Shown: positions 1-7,425 of the stretch, one piece after another
Numbering within the stretch: position 1 is the stretch's first letter
Layout: each line of letters begins with the position of its first letter
NCBI GenBank assembly: GCA_009776965.1
Contig: WRMU01000006.1
Location: 1 to 21,930, forward strand
Source: Microgenomates group bacterium
Lineage (GTDB): Bacteria > Patescibacteriota > Microgenomatia > UBA1400 > PJMF01
Length of the DNA: 21,930 nucleotides
Direction of reading: 5' to 3'
The notes under the pieces: generated by a model
Database searches by the model: none
The model's input: only the letters and a program-made list of their open reading frames with translations
Told to the model about the DNA's origin: nothing
Program-made: the position numbers and the translations under genes

Positions 1-1
1 C

Positions 2-325
2 CCCCTCACCATCACTGACTCTGCTGGAGTCTCCTCCTCCACCTACTATACTGGTCAAATCTCTATTTCCTCCTCCACCTCCTCTGAGATCTATCTCTCT
101 GTTATTAAAAACATCCCCTTCTCTCTTACCATCGGTAAGGTAGGTGCTTTTAATATTACTTTTGGTACTAACTCCGGCATCACCGTTTCTACCAACTCCT
201 CTGATGAAATCATTGTCTCTGGTTCTCTTTCCTCTCCCGTCTCTATTCCTTTTGGGATTACCACCCTTGTCTTTACTATCTTAGATGAACCTTCCACTCA
301 GGTACAGAATGTGGAGTTTGTTTAG
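2..325 (+). CDS. C-terminal end of a Ser/Thr-rich, probably extracellular protein (partial)
   Basis: The frame starting at base 2 is open from the window edge to a TAG at 323-325, giving the last 107 residues of a protein whose start lies upstream. It is very rich in Ser, Thr, Ile and Val, almost without Cys, and alternates polar and beta-branched residues (for example SISSSTSSEIYLSVI and ITVSTNSSDEIIVSG), as in beta-sandwich stalks or repeats of secreted surface proteins. Ser is written almost only as TCC/TCT, so the coding strand is strongly pyrimidine-rich. No membrane anchor or sorting motif is visible in this tail. I do not recognise a family. An antisense frame at 91-297 is only its shadow. 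The cell-surface role is inferred from composition. Confidence 0.7.
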   Translation, partial: PLTITDSAGVSSSTYYTGQISISSSTSSEIYLSVIKNIPFSLTIGKVGAFNITFGTNSGITVSTNSSDEIIVSGSLSSPVSIPFGITTLVFTILDEPSTQVQNVEFV

Positions 326-353
326 GCGACAATAGCCAAAAAAAGCTAAAAAA

Positions 354-362
354 TGATATAAT
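354..362 (+). promoter_or_regulatory. extended -10 promoter, TGATATAAT
   Basis: A TG at 354-355 is followed by a consensus TATAAT at 357-362, seven bases before the ATG at 370. No good -35 is visible, as expected for an extended -10. The predicted start of transcription falls at about 369, so the mRNA would be essentially leaderless. Confidence 0.6.
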
Positions 363-369
363 AAGATGT

Positions 370-663
370 ATGGCCAGAGACGAAAAAGTAAAGCTATTTA
401 TTAAGGAAAAAAGAGATTTATTTTGGTATATCCAAGAACCCAGAGAAGATAATGTAACTGATGAATTACTAGTAGAGACAATTTTGAATTATGGACGAAT
501 GAAAGATGTTTGGACTCTAATTGAATTAATGGGAATGCAGAAAGTAGCGACGACTTTTCGGAGCATGCTTTCCCAAGGACGCAAGCAAAACAACTTTTTC
601 CCAGCAGTAAAAAATTACTTTCAATTATTTTTTAACCATTATGCATCCGGAAATACTAAGTAA
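370..663 (+). CDS. DUF6922-like partner protein of an AbiEii-type nucleotidyltransferase
   Basis: This is a 97-residue soluble protein. Its segment with DLFWYIQ, then a gap, then ETILNYG and a helical stretch (residues 16-65) resembles the small DUF6922-type proteins often found directly upstream of AbiEii/AbiGii nucleotidyltransferase genes. In classical AbiE pairs the first gene is a DNA-binding antitoxin (AbiEi), but I see no winged-helix signature here, so the antitoxin role is inferred from position only. Its stop lies 23 bp inside the next gene, so the two are surely co-transcribed and probably translationally coupled. The start is supported by the extended -10 box seven bases upstream. 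The family assignment is from memory of sequence pattern. Confidence 0.65.
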   Translation: MARDEKVKLFIKEKRDLFWYIQEPREDNVTDELLVETILNYGRMKDVWTLIELMGMQKVATTFRSMLSQGRKQNNFFPAVKNYFQLFFNHYASGNTK

Positions 664-1261
664 GGAACAGGTCGAACTCTTACCTGTATTGCAACAGTTT
701 TATAAAGACTTTTATTTAGTTGGCGGTACAGCTATTGCCCTGCAAATCGGACATCGCCACTCTATAGACTTCGATTTGTTTACCAACAAACTTAGTGTGG
801 GACAGGCTTGGCAAAGATTTACCAAAAAACAACGGGCTAAGATAATTTTTGAAGACGGCGACCAAATACATTTCTTGGCCAACAAAGTAAAAGTTACTTT
901 TTATGAATATCCGTTTACTATTAAGGCGAATATTGATTTTGATGGGAAATTGAGAATGCCGGACCTATTAACTCTAGCTGCTATGAAGGCCTATGCGCTT
1001 GGTAGAAGGTCAAAATGGAAAGATTATGTAGATATGTACTTTCTGCTAAGAGATCATTTAGTATTTGCCGATGTCATCAACAAAGCTCAGGCAATTTTTG
1101 GAGATATGTTTTCCGATAAAGTATTCCTCTCTCAGCTGTCTTATTTCAACGACATTTCATACGAAGAAATGCCGGTATATACGTCTAAAATTGGAATAAA
1201 CGATACAGAGATAAAGAGATTTCTGACGCAAAAAGCTCTGGAGGCAGGTACCGAAGCCTAA
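641..1261 (+). CDS. AbiEii/AbiGii-family nucleotidyltransferase (toxin-like)
   Basis: This 206-residue protein carries the nucleotidyltransferase signature of the AbiEii/DUF1814 family: a GGT at residues 28-30 followed by the metal-binding pair D43 and D45 in SIDFDLF. A later helical block around residues 108-135 (LLTLAAMKAYALGRRSKWKDYVDMYFLL) matches the family's usual K-x9-KDxxD(I/M)xxLL region. AbiEii proteins are the toxins of type IV toxin-antitoxin or abortive-infection pairs; related enzymes such as MenT transfer nucleotides onto tRNA. The target here cannot be read from sequence. It overlaps the upstream small gene by 23 bp and ends just before the left inverted repeat of the insertion sequence, so the IS did not interrupt it. 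The segment is more AT-rich than the housekeeping genes, in line with an accessory module. Confidence 0.85.
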   Translation: MHPEILSKEQVELLPVLQQFYKDFYLVGGTAIALQIGHRHSIDFDLFTNKLSVGQAWQRFTKKQRAKIIFEDGDQIHFLANKVKVTFYEYPFTIKANIDFDGKLRMPDLLTLAAMKAYALGRRSKWKDYVDMYFLLRDHLVFADVINKAQAIFGDMFSDKVFLSQLSYFNDISYEEMPVYTSKIGINDTEIKRFLTQKALEAGTEA

Positions 1262-1262
1262 A

Positions 1263-1292
1263 GTGATTGTGTAGGTTCAAACACATTTCGGA
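1263..1292 (+). repeat. left terminal inverted repeat of the insertion sequence
   Basis: This arm begins two bases after the AbiEii-like stop. Its inner ten bases, ACATTTCGGA, and the AGGTTCA block (1273-1279) are repeated inverted at the right end. Confidence 0.75.
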
Positions 1293-1328
1293 CTTTTATC
1301 CTAGATAAATAGGAGAAAGGATAACGAA

Positions 1329-2453
1329 ATGGGAGTAAATACTTATCAAATCTGTTCATCTAACTTAGTGGGTCGTTGGGGTTATGATATGCTCATGAAG
1401 TCATATCAAAATAGTCTAAAATATGAAACTAAAAAAGAGATTGTTGATTTTAGATTACATGTCTTAAACCATTACTATCAATTTGGACTTAAGTCAGTCC
1501 TAAATGCCTTCCCCATGATAGGTAAAAGCACCTTGTATGATTGGAAGAAAACATATGAGATGTCAAAGAGGAGGAAGGTAAGTTTAGTTCCCAAGTCAAC
1601 CAAGCCTAAAAGATACCGGCAGTCTCAAGTGGATTATCGCTTAATACAGTTTATCCACGACATCAGAAACAAATGCCTAATAGATAATGAATATGCCCAT
1701 TTTACCAACCTTACTACAGCAGAAATGAGGATAGTGCCTTATGATTTATCAAAATACAAGATTAAACCATTTCTTGATCAAGTAGCCCAAGGATTAGGTA
1801 TTAAATCTATTGATGAAAGTACCATTGGGAGAATTATTACCCAAAAGGACTGGTACTTTAAGAAGAAAAAATTATTTCCTAAAAAAACTCTCAAGAAAAT
1901 ACAGAAGGATATCTTAAGAGCTAGACAAGCTCCACATCCAGAAAAACTAGGGTTTGCAGAAACTGATTGTATTATCCATTATGTTGGTGCTAATACTCCC
2001 ATTAAATGTATTAACTTTATCGATGTCTTTGGTAAGATAGCCTACAGTCAGAAAGTAAGCTCTATTAATTCACAAAATGCTAAAGATGCTTTTTTAATCT
2101 TTAAACAACACTGCCTTGATTATTATGGTTTTGATATTTTTGCTATTCAATCAGATAATGGCTCAGAGTTCTTTGGTGATTTTATCACTTACTTTGATCA
2201 AGTAGAGCCTCATATTACTCAATACCATACCCTTCCTAGATGTCCTAAAATTAATGGGGTCATAGAAAGATTTAATGGTATACTACAAACAGAGTTCTTA
2301 AATCAGTCAGAGGCGGCATTAACTGGTGATTGGTTATCTTTTAACCAAGAATTAACCACCTACCTCTCATATTACAACGATAAAAGACCTCATGAAACCC
2401 TTAATCTTATGAGTCCTAAAAATTATATTGAAAAATACTGTTCCGAAATGTAG
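1329..2453 (+). CDS. DDE transposase, rve integrase core
   Basis: The 374-residue protein has an N-terminal helix-turn-helix region (about residues 32-80, including GKSTLYDWKK) and a catalytic rve core from about 205. The triad is visible: D213 in AETDCI, D276 in QSDNGSEFF and E313 in GVIERFNG, with 36 residues between the last two, the classical D-35-E spacing. The C-terminal LSYYNDKRPHETL..SP block is typical of IS3/IS481 transposases. The start is supported by a purine-rich AGGAGAAAGG 8-13 bases upstream, one of the few Shine-Dalgarno-like sequences in this window, which fits a gene of foreign origin. The stop codon (2451-2453) lies inside the right inverted repeat. An in-frame ATG at 1389 is a possible alternative start. 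Confidence 0.92.
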   Translation: MGVNTYQICSSNLVGRWGYDMLMKSYQNSLKYETKKEIVDFRLHVLNHYYQFGLKSVLNAFPMIGKSTLYDWKKTYEMSKRRKVSLVPKSTKPKRYRQSQVDYRLIQFIHDIRNKCLIDNEYAHFTNLTTAEMRIVPYDLSKYKIKPFLDQVAQGLGIKSIDESTIGRIITQKDWYFKKKKLFPKKTLKKIQKDILRARQAPHPEKLGFAETDCIIHYVGANTPIKCINFIDVFGKIAYSQKVSSINSQNAKDAFLIFKQHCLDYYGFDIFAIQSDNGSEFFGDFITYFDQVEPHITQYHTLPRCPKINGVIERFNGILQTEFLNQSEAALTGDWLSFNQELTTYLSYYNDKRPHETLNLMSPKNYIEKYCSEM

Positions 2454-2470
2454 TGAACCTGAACAGGCAC
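2442..2470 (-). repeat. right terminal inverted repeat of the insertion sequence
   Basis: It is the inverted, imperfect copy of 1263-1292 (shared TCCGAAATGT and TGAACCT blocks). It contains the transposase stop codon, and its outer CACTT runs into the -35 box that begins at 2471. Confidence 0.75.
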
Positions 2471-2499
2471 TTGACAAATGCGGTGGAAATAAATATAAT
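2471..2499 (+). promoter_or_regulatory. full-consensus sigma70 promoter at the IS edge
   Basis: TTGACA at 2471-2476 and TATAAT at 2494-2499 are both perfect and are separated by exactly 17 bases. The -35 overlaps the outermost bases of the IS inverted repeat. Transcription would start near 2506 and meet the terminator at 2516-2548 almost at once. Confidence 0.75.
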
Positions 2500-2515
2500 G
2501 CTTGTTATAAACTCA

Positions 2516-2548
2516 CCCGCTCGCACAGCAATGTCCGGCGGGGTTTTT
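2516..2548 (+). terminator. intrinsic terminator with a GCAA tetraloop
   Basis: CCCGC (2516-2520) pairs with GCGGG (2538-2542). Inside, CG/CG and ACA/TGT pairs close a GCAA loop (2528-2531), with one bulged T and one C-C mismatch. A GTTTTT run follows directly at 2543-2548. This is the clearest rho-independent terminator in the window. Confidence 0.7.
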
Positions 2549-2572
2549 CTGGGGTAGGAAATGGAGCTGGGG

Positions 2573-2581
2573 TGCTATAAT
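2573..2581 (+). promoter_or_regulatory. extended -10 promoter, TGCTATAAT
   Basis: An extended -10 lies seven bases before the ATG at 2589 of the NYN gene. The predicted transcription start is at about 2588, so the mRNA is expected to be leaderless. Confidence 0.65.
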
Positions 2582-2588
2582 ACGAGAT

Positions 2589-3128
2589 ATGAAAAAACGT
2601 CGTTGTAAAATTATTATTGATGGGAGCAATTTTTATTTTAAGTTAAAAAACGTGGGCTGTGCAAAATTGATGAACGGGGATTTATCTGGTTTCTTAGAAT
2701 CGTTATTATTGCCAAGTGATAAGTTGGTGGGAATAACTTATTATGTGGGACAAATAAAGGTGGATCAAACGACTAAGTCAGTAAAGTTACATGCGCAACA
2801 AAAGAAAATGTTGGCTAAGTTGCGTAGGGATGGAATTAATGTGTCTTTGGGTTATCTATTAAAAAATAATGGTAAGTATCATGAAAAAGGTGTGGACGTA
2901 AAAATGGCGATGGATATAGTGGTGGCGGCTTATGAAAAACAGTGCGACCAGATTATTCTAATATCGTCGGATACTGATTTATTGCCAGCAATTGAAATCG
3001 CCAAAAATAAAAAGATGGCGGTGCGCTATATCGGTTTTAAGCACAAACCCAGTTTTGCACTAAAGGCTAGAGCAAGTTCGTATAAATTATTGAGGGAGGA
3101 CGATATTAAAGCGTTTTTGCCGAAGTAA
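2589..3128 (+). CDS. NYN-domain (LabA/PIN-like) ribonuclease-type protein
   Basis: This 179-residue protein is a single NYN domain, a PIN-fold metal-dependent nuclease family. The acidic and polar residues of the active site are in place: D11 and N14 in DGSNFYF, K100-G101-V102-D103 and D109 in EKGVDVKMAMDIV, and D128 and D130 in SSDTDLLP. No extra DNA-binding or OST-HTH domain follows. NYN proteins act on RNA, but the substrate is not deducible. The gene has its own extended -10 promoter behind a terminator and is convergent with the ABC ATPase gene, 54 bp away. It sits beside the IS and the AbiEii-like pair, which makes a defence or stress role possible, though LabA-like genes are also common as plain housekeeping genes in bacteria. 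Confidence 0.88.
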   Translation: MKKRRCKIIIDGSNFYFKLKNVGCAKLMNGDLSGFLESLLLPSDKLVGITYYVGQIKVDQTTKSVKLHAQQKKMLAKLRRDGINVSLGYLLKNNGKYHEKGVDVKMAMDIVVAAYEKQCDQIILISSDTDLLPAIEIAKNKKMAVRYIGFKHKPSFALKARASSYKLLREDDIKAFLPK

Positions 3129-3182
3129 TGTTTTACCAAATGTCAATAGTAGATTGCTAAATTGGCTGACAAAAAGTAGCGA

Positions 3183-3926
3183 TCAGGCCATGTCCTCCAA
3201 ATACCTCGCCGCAACCTCCTCCGCCTCCCCACAACTAATTTCTTTCCCATAGCGCAGATATAAAGCTCTCTGACAAAACTCTTTCACTGTCTTGGTATTA
3301 TGAGTGACCAAAACTATAGTCTTGCCTCTAGCCTTAAACTCCTCCATTTTAGCCAGACATTTTTTTTGGAACTTTTCATCGCCCACCGCCAACACCTCAT
3401 CCGCCAACAAAATATCAAACTGCGTATGTATCGCCACCGCAAAAGCCAGTCGCACATACATCCCGCTGGAGTAATTCTTTACTGGCTGGTCAATAAACTC
3501 TCTAATTTCCGAAAAATCAATAATGTCCTCGATAATTTTTTTGGTTTCTTCCTTGGTGGAGCCCAGAATTATACTATTGAGATATATATTTTCCCTTCCA
3601 GTCATATCGGGATGAAAGCCCGCGCCCAATTCTAATAGCGGCGCAATCCGACCATTAACCACAAACTCGCCCTGAGTCTGCTGAGTTACTCCTGCTAAGA
3701 TTTTCAACAAAGTTGATTTTCCCGAACCATTGGGACCGATAATAGCGAAGCTCTCTCCTTTGGCAATCTCGAAACTAACTTCCCTCAGCGCCCAAAAACT
3801 ATCCATCACTCCTTTTTTCCCCTTGCCGATTAAAGCGGGCAACATTTCCTTGAATGTCTTTTGCTTCTGCGAGCGAAACAACTTCGAGAGATTTCTAGCA
3901 GTAATGGCTGGTTGTTTAGACGACAT
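3183..3926 (-). CDS. ABC transporter ATPase for polysaccharide export (Wzt/TagH-like)
   Basis: The 247-residue nucleotide-binding subunit shows a Walker A at residues 64-72 (GPNGSGKST), a signature motif YSSGMYVRLAF at 152-162, Walker B ILLADE at 172-177 and the switch His in VTHN. The G-A-G-F-H-P-D-x-T-G-R-E-N-I block is typical of Wzt/TagH-type exporters of O-antigen, teichoic acid or capsule. It ends right after the ATPase domain, so it lacks the C-terminal carbohydrate-binding domain of long Wzt proteins, implying export that does not depend on recognising a terminal sugar. I take the ATG at 3926, which overlaps the permease stop by 11 bp; an in-frame TTG six bases upstream is less likely. 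It is the last gene of the glycan operon. Confidence 0.93.
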   Translation of the reverse strand: MSSKQPAITARNLSKLFRSQKQKTFKEMLPALIGKGKKGVMDSFWALREVSFEIAKGESFAIIGPNGSGKSTLLKILAGVTQQTQGEFVVNGRIAPLLELGAGFHPDMTGRENIYLNSIILGSTKEETKKIIEDIIDFSEIREFIDQPVKNYSSGMYVRLAFAVAIHTQFDILLADEVLAVGDEKFQKKCLAKMEEFKARGKTIVLVTHNTKTVKEFCQRALYLRYGKEISCGEAEEVAARYLEDMA

Positions 3927-4701
3927 CTGCAAATTGTCCTTCTAGTTTCTTAAAAATCTTAAAACCAACTCCCAACAATACGAGGCTTAAAAATAACGCC
4001 AGTCCCAAACTAGTAAAATTAGGCCAACCACCGCTCAACACCACTTCCCGATAAGCATTAACAAAAATAGCCATCGGATTAAATCTAAAAATCCAGCGGT
4101 ATTTCTCGGGAAAGATACTAACCGAATACATGATAGGAGTGAGATACATCCATAACAATAGAATCAGATTTATTAAATACTGAATGTCGCGATAAAATAA
4201 ATTGAAAGCCGACAGCATTAAACCAATCCCATAAGTAAGCAAGTTTTGGATCAAAAGAATAGGGATCACCCAAAAGACATGGAAAGTGACTGGTATCCGG
4301 AAAATAAACATCATCGCAATAAAGACAGTGGTGGATAAAAAGAAATCAATATTTTTAGCCAAAATATTGCTTAAAACCAAGATTTCGCGCGGAAAATAGA
4401 TTTTGCGAATCAGCCCCGCATTACTCACTAAAGAACCAGTGGCTGCTTGGAGCGAAGTGGAAAACAGGGTCCAAGGCAAAAGACCCGAAAACAAAAAAAT
4501 CGAATAAGGAACGCCAACATCGGCCAACTTAAAGACAAAAGAAAAAACAAAGGACATTACCACCATCTGCAACGCAGGGCTCAAAATCACCCAAAAATAA
4601 CCCAACACCGATTGTTTATAGCGCTGTCTGATTTCGCGCAACGTCAATTCCCAGAGCAGTTGGCGGTTTTGTTTAAGGGTAAAAGCGGTTAGGATAGACA
4701 T
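3916..4701 (-). CDS. ABC-2 type permease for polysaccharide export (Wzm/TagG-like)
   Basis: This 261-residue integral membrane protein has about six hydrophobic segments and the family hallmark near the N-terminus (LLWELTLREIRQRYKQSVLGYFWVI, read in parts) plus LFYRDIQYLI and YLTPIMYS in the second half. It forms the channel of a glycan exporter together with the ATPase encoded next, whose start overlaps its stop. It may have its own promoter: a TGTTAGAAT extended -10 lies 11 bases before the ATG, in the 73-bp gap after the upstream glycosyltransferase gene. Confidence 0.93.
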   Translation of the reverse strand: MSILTAFTLKQNRQLLWELTLREIRQRYKQSVLGYFWVILSPALQMVVMSFVFSFVFKLADVGVPYSIFLFSGLLPWTLFSTSLQAATGSLVSNAGLIRKIYFPREILVLSNILAKNIDFFLSTTVFIAMMFIFRIPVTFHVFWVIPILLIQNLLTYGIGLMLSAFNLFYRDIQYLINLILLLWMYLTPIMYSVSIFPEKYRWIFRFNPMAIFVNAYREVVLSGGWPNFTSLGLALFLSLVLLGVGFKIFKKLEGQFADVV

Positions 4702-4712
4702 GAACTTTCATT

Positions 4713-4721
4713 ATTCTAACA
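4713..4721 (-). promoter_or_regulatory. possible extended -10 (TGTTAGAAT) for the ABC exporter pair
   Basis: Read on the minus strand, TG at 4721-4720 is followed by TAGAAT at 4718-4713, eleven bases before the permease ATG. It lies in the only real gap of the glycan operon, so the transporter pair may be expressed on its own as well as by read-through. Confidence 0.4.
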
Positions 4722-4774
4722 TAATTGATGTCAGCATTGCTTGGTAGGTATGGTTTTGCTCTTTTGCATGGTTT

Positions 4775-6196
4775 TTATCTTAAAACAGTTGTCGTGGAGG
4801 TTAAATAGCGAATAAACTTTTTAATTCTTCGAGAAGGTAATTTTTGAACTACCTCATTTAGTCTAGTTATCTGCTGTTGCAAATGATCAACTTGCCGGTG
4901 TAGTGATTTAGTTTGTCCGTATTGATTAATACTATCTATGAGAAAGGGATTGGTTAAATTATAGTAACCGGAGAATTCATCTATAATGAGCTGCTCTAGA
5001 AATGGTGAGTTAAAAAAAGATTCGTTGATAATGACTTGCGGCTCTTTAATGGCGATATCAAGCTTTCGCCAAAGCTCTACTAGACTACTAGAATAACTAG
5101 GCTGTTGTTGAGATAATATTTGATAATACTGAGGCATAACTATTTTAGTATCAAACTCGGCCTTGATTTTGGAACGTAAATTGTACTTTTTGAAATTATT
5201 GTTTAAAGACTTCATCTGACTGCTAATAAAACTGATGTCGACGTTCGGTTCATTAACGTTAATGAAGTTGCGAGACTTAATTCTATCGAATAATGTCTCA
5301 TCCAACAGACCAGTGATTCGACCATAACTAGCCAATAATACCGGCAGGCCCGCTGCCCCCCCCTCTAAGACAACTTGTCCTTGACCAATAATACCATTAT
5401 ATGGTTTGCTACTCAACATATCTAATAAATTGTCTGCCCAGCCAATAAATCTAATATAGCAATTTTTTTCCGATTCGGCAATTTTTTTTAATTCATCCAT
5501 GGCTGGTCCGTGCCCGTAAATATCTAGTTGCTGAATGCCCAACTGATGAGCATGACGGATAACTTCTATAATCTCTGCTTTTCTCACATTATCTAACCTT
5601 GCAACCATAGCCCAGCAATGGTTTGGCACTGGCTTAATATGCTGATAATTGGATGTTTTAATGGTATTTGGTAAATAAAATACTTTTTTTGCTAGATAAG
5701 CATCTTCAAGTGTTTGCTGATAATGAGCGCTGACGCTGACGATAGCTAAATTTAACTCGGAAAGAAAATATCTCTGCAGAAAAGTACCGATAAATGCATT
5801 ATTAAAATTTAATGAGGCAATCCCATGCAGGGTGTAGACTATGGGCGTACTGGTTAAAACTCCAGCAAAGACGGCTGGGAACAAACTATAGAAGGGATGA
5901 ACATGGATTACATTAATTTTTTCACTATGAATTATATCAATGATAGCCTGAACACTTTTATAGAATTCTTTTATGGTAATGTCTGGACCGAGATTGCAGT
6001 TATAAATTGGGTATGATGAGAGTGATGGATGAGGTTGGTAGTTTGAAAAGCAGAAAACAAAATCTAGCCTGTCTTTTAATGAGACAACTTGTTTAAGTAT
6101 GTGATTTTCTAATCCCCCTCGTAAGAAACTCTCCGAAATGATTAGGCATTTTATCTTAGGATTTGATTTAATTGTGCGTTCCATTTGGCGATCCAT
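4775..6196 (-). CDS. glycosyltransferase, GT4-like, with C-terminal coiled-coil tail
   Basis: The 473-residue protein begins with a GT-B-type motif (SESFLRGGLENHI, about residues 22-34) and has the nucleotide-sugar-binding half with YGHGPAMDEL, RFIGWADN and VVLEGGAAGLPVLLAS, as in family 4 retaining glycosyltransferases. The last 100 residues leave the catalytic core; a heptad-like stretch (SLHRQVDHLQQQITRLNEVV) followed by a basic end suggests a coiled coil and membrane or partner contact. The start overlaps the upstream gene by 46 bp, and the in-frame ATG at 6184 is an equal alternative. Its low GC compared with wecB suggests separate acquisition. The donor and acceptor sugars are unknown. 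Confidence 0.82.
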   Translation of the reverse strand: MDRQMERTIKSNPKIKCLIISESFLRGGLENHILKQVVSLKDRLDFVFCFSNYQPHPSLSSYPIYNCNLGPDITIKEFYKSVQAIIDIIHSEKINVIHVHPFYSLFPAVFAGVLTSTPIVYTLHGIASLNFNNAFIGTFLQRYFLSELNLAIVSVSAHYQQTLEDAYLAKKVFYLPNTIKTSNYQHIKPVPNHCWAMVARLDNVRKAEIIEVIRHAHQLGIQQLDIYGHGPAMDELKKIAESEKNCYIRFIGWADNLLDMLSSKPYNGIIGQGQVVLEGGAAGLPVLLASYGRITGLLDETLFDRIKSRNFINVNEPNVDISFISSQMKSLNNNFKKYNLRSKIKAEFDTKIVMPQYYQILSQQQPSYSSSLVELWRKLDIAIKEPQVIINESFFNSPFLEQLIIDEFSGYYNLTNPFLIDSINQYGQTKSLHRQVDHLQQQITRLNEVVQKLPSRRIKKFIRYLTSTTTVLR

Positions 6197-7425
6197 TTCT
6201 CTTTAGAGAAAACTTTACTAACTGATACAGCGTTATTTGACAGTTGTTCCCTCAATTTAGGACTGTCAAGTACTTTATAAATGGCTTTAAGTAATTCTGA
6301 GGCGTTTGGATTAACCAATATACCGTTAAATTCGTCTATAATTAGGTTTGTTAAGCCTCCAATATTAGTAGCGATAACTGTGTTTTTGCATGCCATTGCC
6401 TCTAGACATGATAATGATGTTCCTTCTGAATAAAGAGTGGGAATAAGAGAGATATCACTTTGTTGATAAATAAGTTGCATTTTATTTTGATCAATTAAAC
6501 TATGCTTTACCCTTCCTTTATATTTTTTTAATAAACCATTAAGATGGTTGTTGATTTTTTGACCATGAGCAAATCCAACGAAATGCACCTCTACTTGCTG
6601 ATATTTGTTTAAAATAGTGGGTACTAGCGGGGCAAAAAGCCAATAACCTCTTTCATCTGAAAGTCTGCGGGGAAAACAGATGCGTATTTTTTGAGAGGTT
6701 AGATTTTGTTTTTTTTCTATTGGATGATATATTTGGTGATCGACATAGTTTGGAATATAAGAAAATTCTTTTGTATCATACGTCAATTCGCGGCTGAAAG
6801 TTGATCTTAAATACGAAAGAGTGTTGGTGTCGACAGACACTATATGGGTAAACTTTTGCAGTATTTGATGCAACCATTTTTTATCGAGATTTTGATGAGG
6901 AGTATCCCAGGTGACGCCATGTGAAATCAATATTGATGGTTGATGGATATCTCCTTGTTTTCCCCAGTGGGTATAGCCAGAATAGATGGATAGTCTAGAT
7001 GATTTTAGTTTGGCGATAATTTTAAGATAGTCATTATAATTGGCAGGAATTCCCACTATGGTCATGCCCCACTGCTTTTTTATCCAGATGTCTTTTTTCT
7101 CATTACCACATTGAATTAAAATAACTTTAAATTTTTGTTGGAGAAATAAAGCTGTCAAATCTCTGCAGTATCTCTCGGCGCCGCCAGAAAAATAGTTAGT
7201 TCCATTTGAATCAAAAAATTGCGCTTGGAAGATATAAATGCAATTCTTTTTTGGGTGCCGATCTACTTGTTGAGAAATATGGTTATTTATTTTGTTCGCA
7301 ATGGTATGATTGAGTCTTTTTCTGGTGATTTTTTTTATTAATGTGGGAAAGAAGTGGAGTAATTTATATCTTAAAACTAATAGTTTGTATTTAAGTAATG
7401 ATGAAAAAGTTTTTAGTTTTTTCAT
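6151..7425 (-). CDS. glycosyltransferase, GT4 family
   Basis: This 424-residue GT-B enzyme has the N-terminal FSGGAERYCRDL pattern (family GGAE motif, about residues 79-90) and the C-terminal EX7E-type motif EGTSLSCLEAMACKNTVIATNIGG that binds the donor nucleotide sugar. A lysine-rich, hydrophobic first 40 residues may contact the membrane. Its ATG overlaps the wecB TGA in an ATGA arrangement, so translation is coupled. Codons are markedly AT-rich (many AAA, AAT, TTT), unlike wecB just upstream. It presumably adds one sugar of the exported glycan; specificity cannot be told. Confidence 0.87.
   Translation of the reverse strand: MKKLKTFSSLLKYKLLVLRYKLLHFFPTLIKKITRKRLNHTIANKINNHISQQVDRHPKKNCIYIFQAQFFDSNGTNYFSGGAERYCRDLTALFLQQKFKVILIQCGNEKKDIWIKKQWGMTIVGIPANYNDYLKIIAKLKSSRLSIYSGYTHWGKQGDIHQPSILISHGVTWDTPHQNLDKKWLHQILQKFTHIVSVDTNTLSYLRSTFSRELTYDTKEFSYIPNYVDHQIYHPIEKKQNLTSQKIRICFPRRLSDERGYWLFAPLVPTILNKYQQVEVHFVGFAHGQKINNHLNGLLKKYKGRVKHSLIDQNKMQLIYQQSDISLIPTLYSEGTSLSCLEAMACKNTVIATNIGGLTNLIIDEFNGILVNPNASELLKAIYKVLDSPKLREQLSNNAVSVSKVFSKEKWIAKWNAQLNQILR

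Larger units (their letters stand above)
1263..2470. mobile_element. IS481/IS3-like insertion sequence with one transposase gene
   Basis: A single DDE transposase gene is bracketed by imperfect inverted repeats at 1263-1292 and 2442-2470. Aligned, both arms read roughly AAGTG..TGT..AGGTTCA followed by ACATTTCGGA, with one indel. If the ends are taken at TGT/ACA, the element runs from 1268 to 2465; the similarity continues a few bases further out. No convincing direct target duplication is visible at any of the possible ends, so the insertion is old or the true ends differ slightly. The transposase is intact, so the element may still be active. Being one open frame without an OrfA/OrfB slip favours IS481-like over classical IS3. 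Confidence 0.8.

Noticed and set aside
91..297. Minus-strand frame of 68 residues
   Set aside because: It is antisense to the open plus frame that runs from the window edge to 325; the plus frame has sensible surface-protein composition and the minus one has no start signals.
326..346. Terminator after the partial first gene
   Set aside because: TAGC and GCTA flank a run of A, but the stem is four pairs and no T run follows on the plus strand.
3129..3182. Terminator between the NYN gene and the ABC ATPase gene
   Set aside because: A TGTCA/TGACA inverted repeat exists, but the loop is long and the stem weak; not convincing on either strand.
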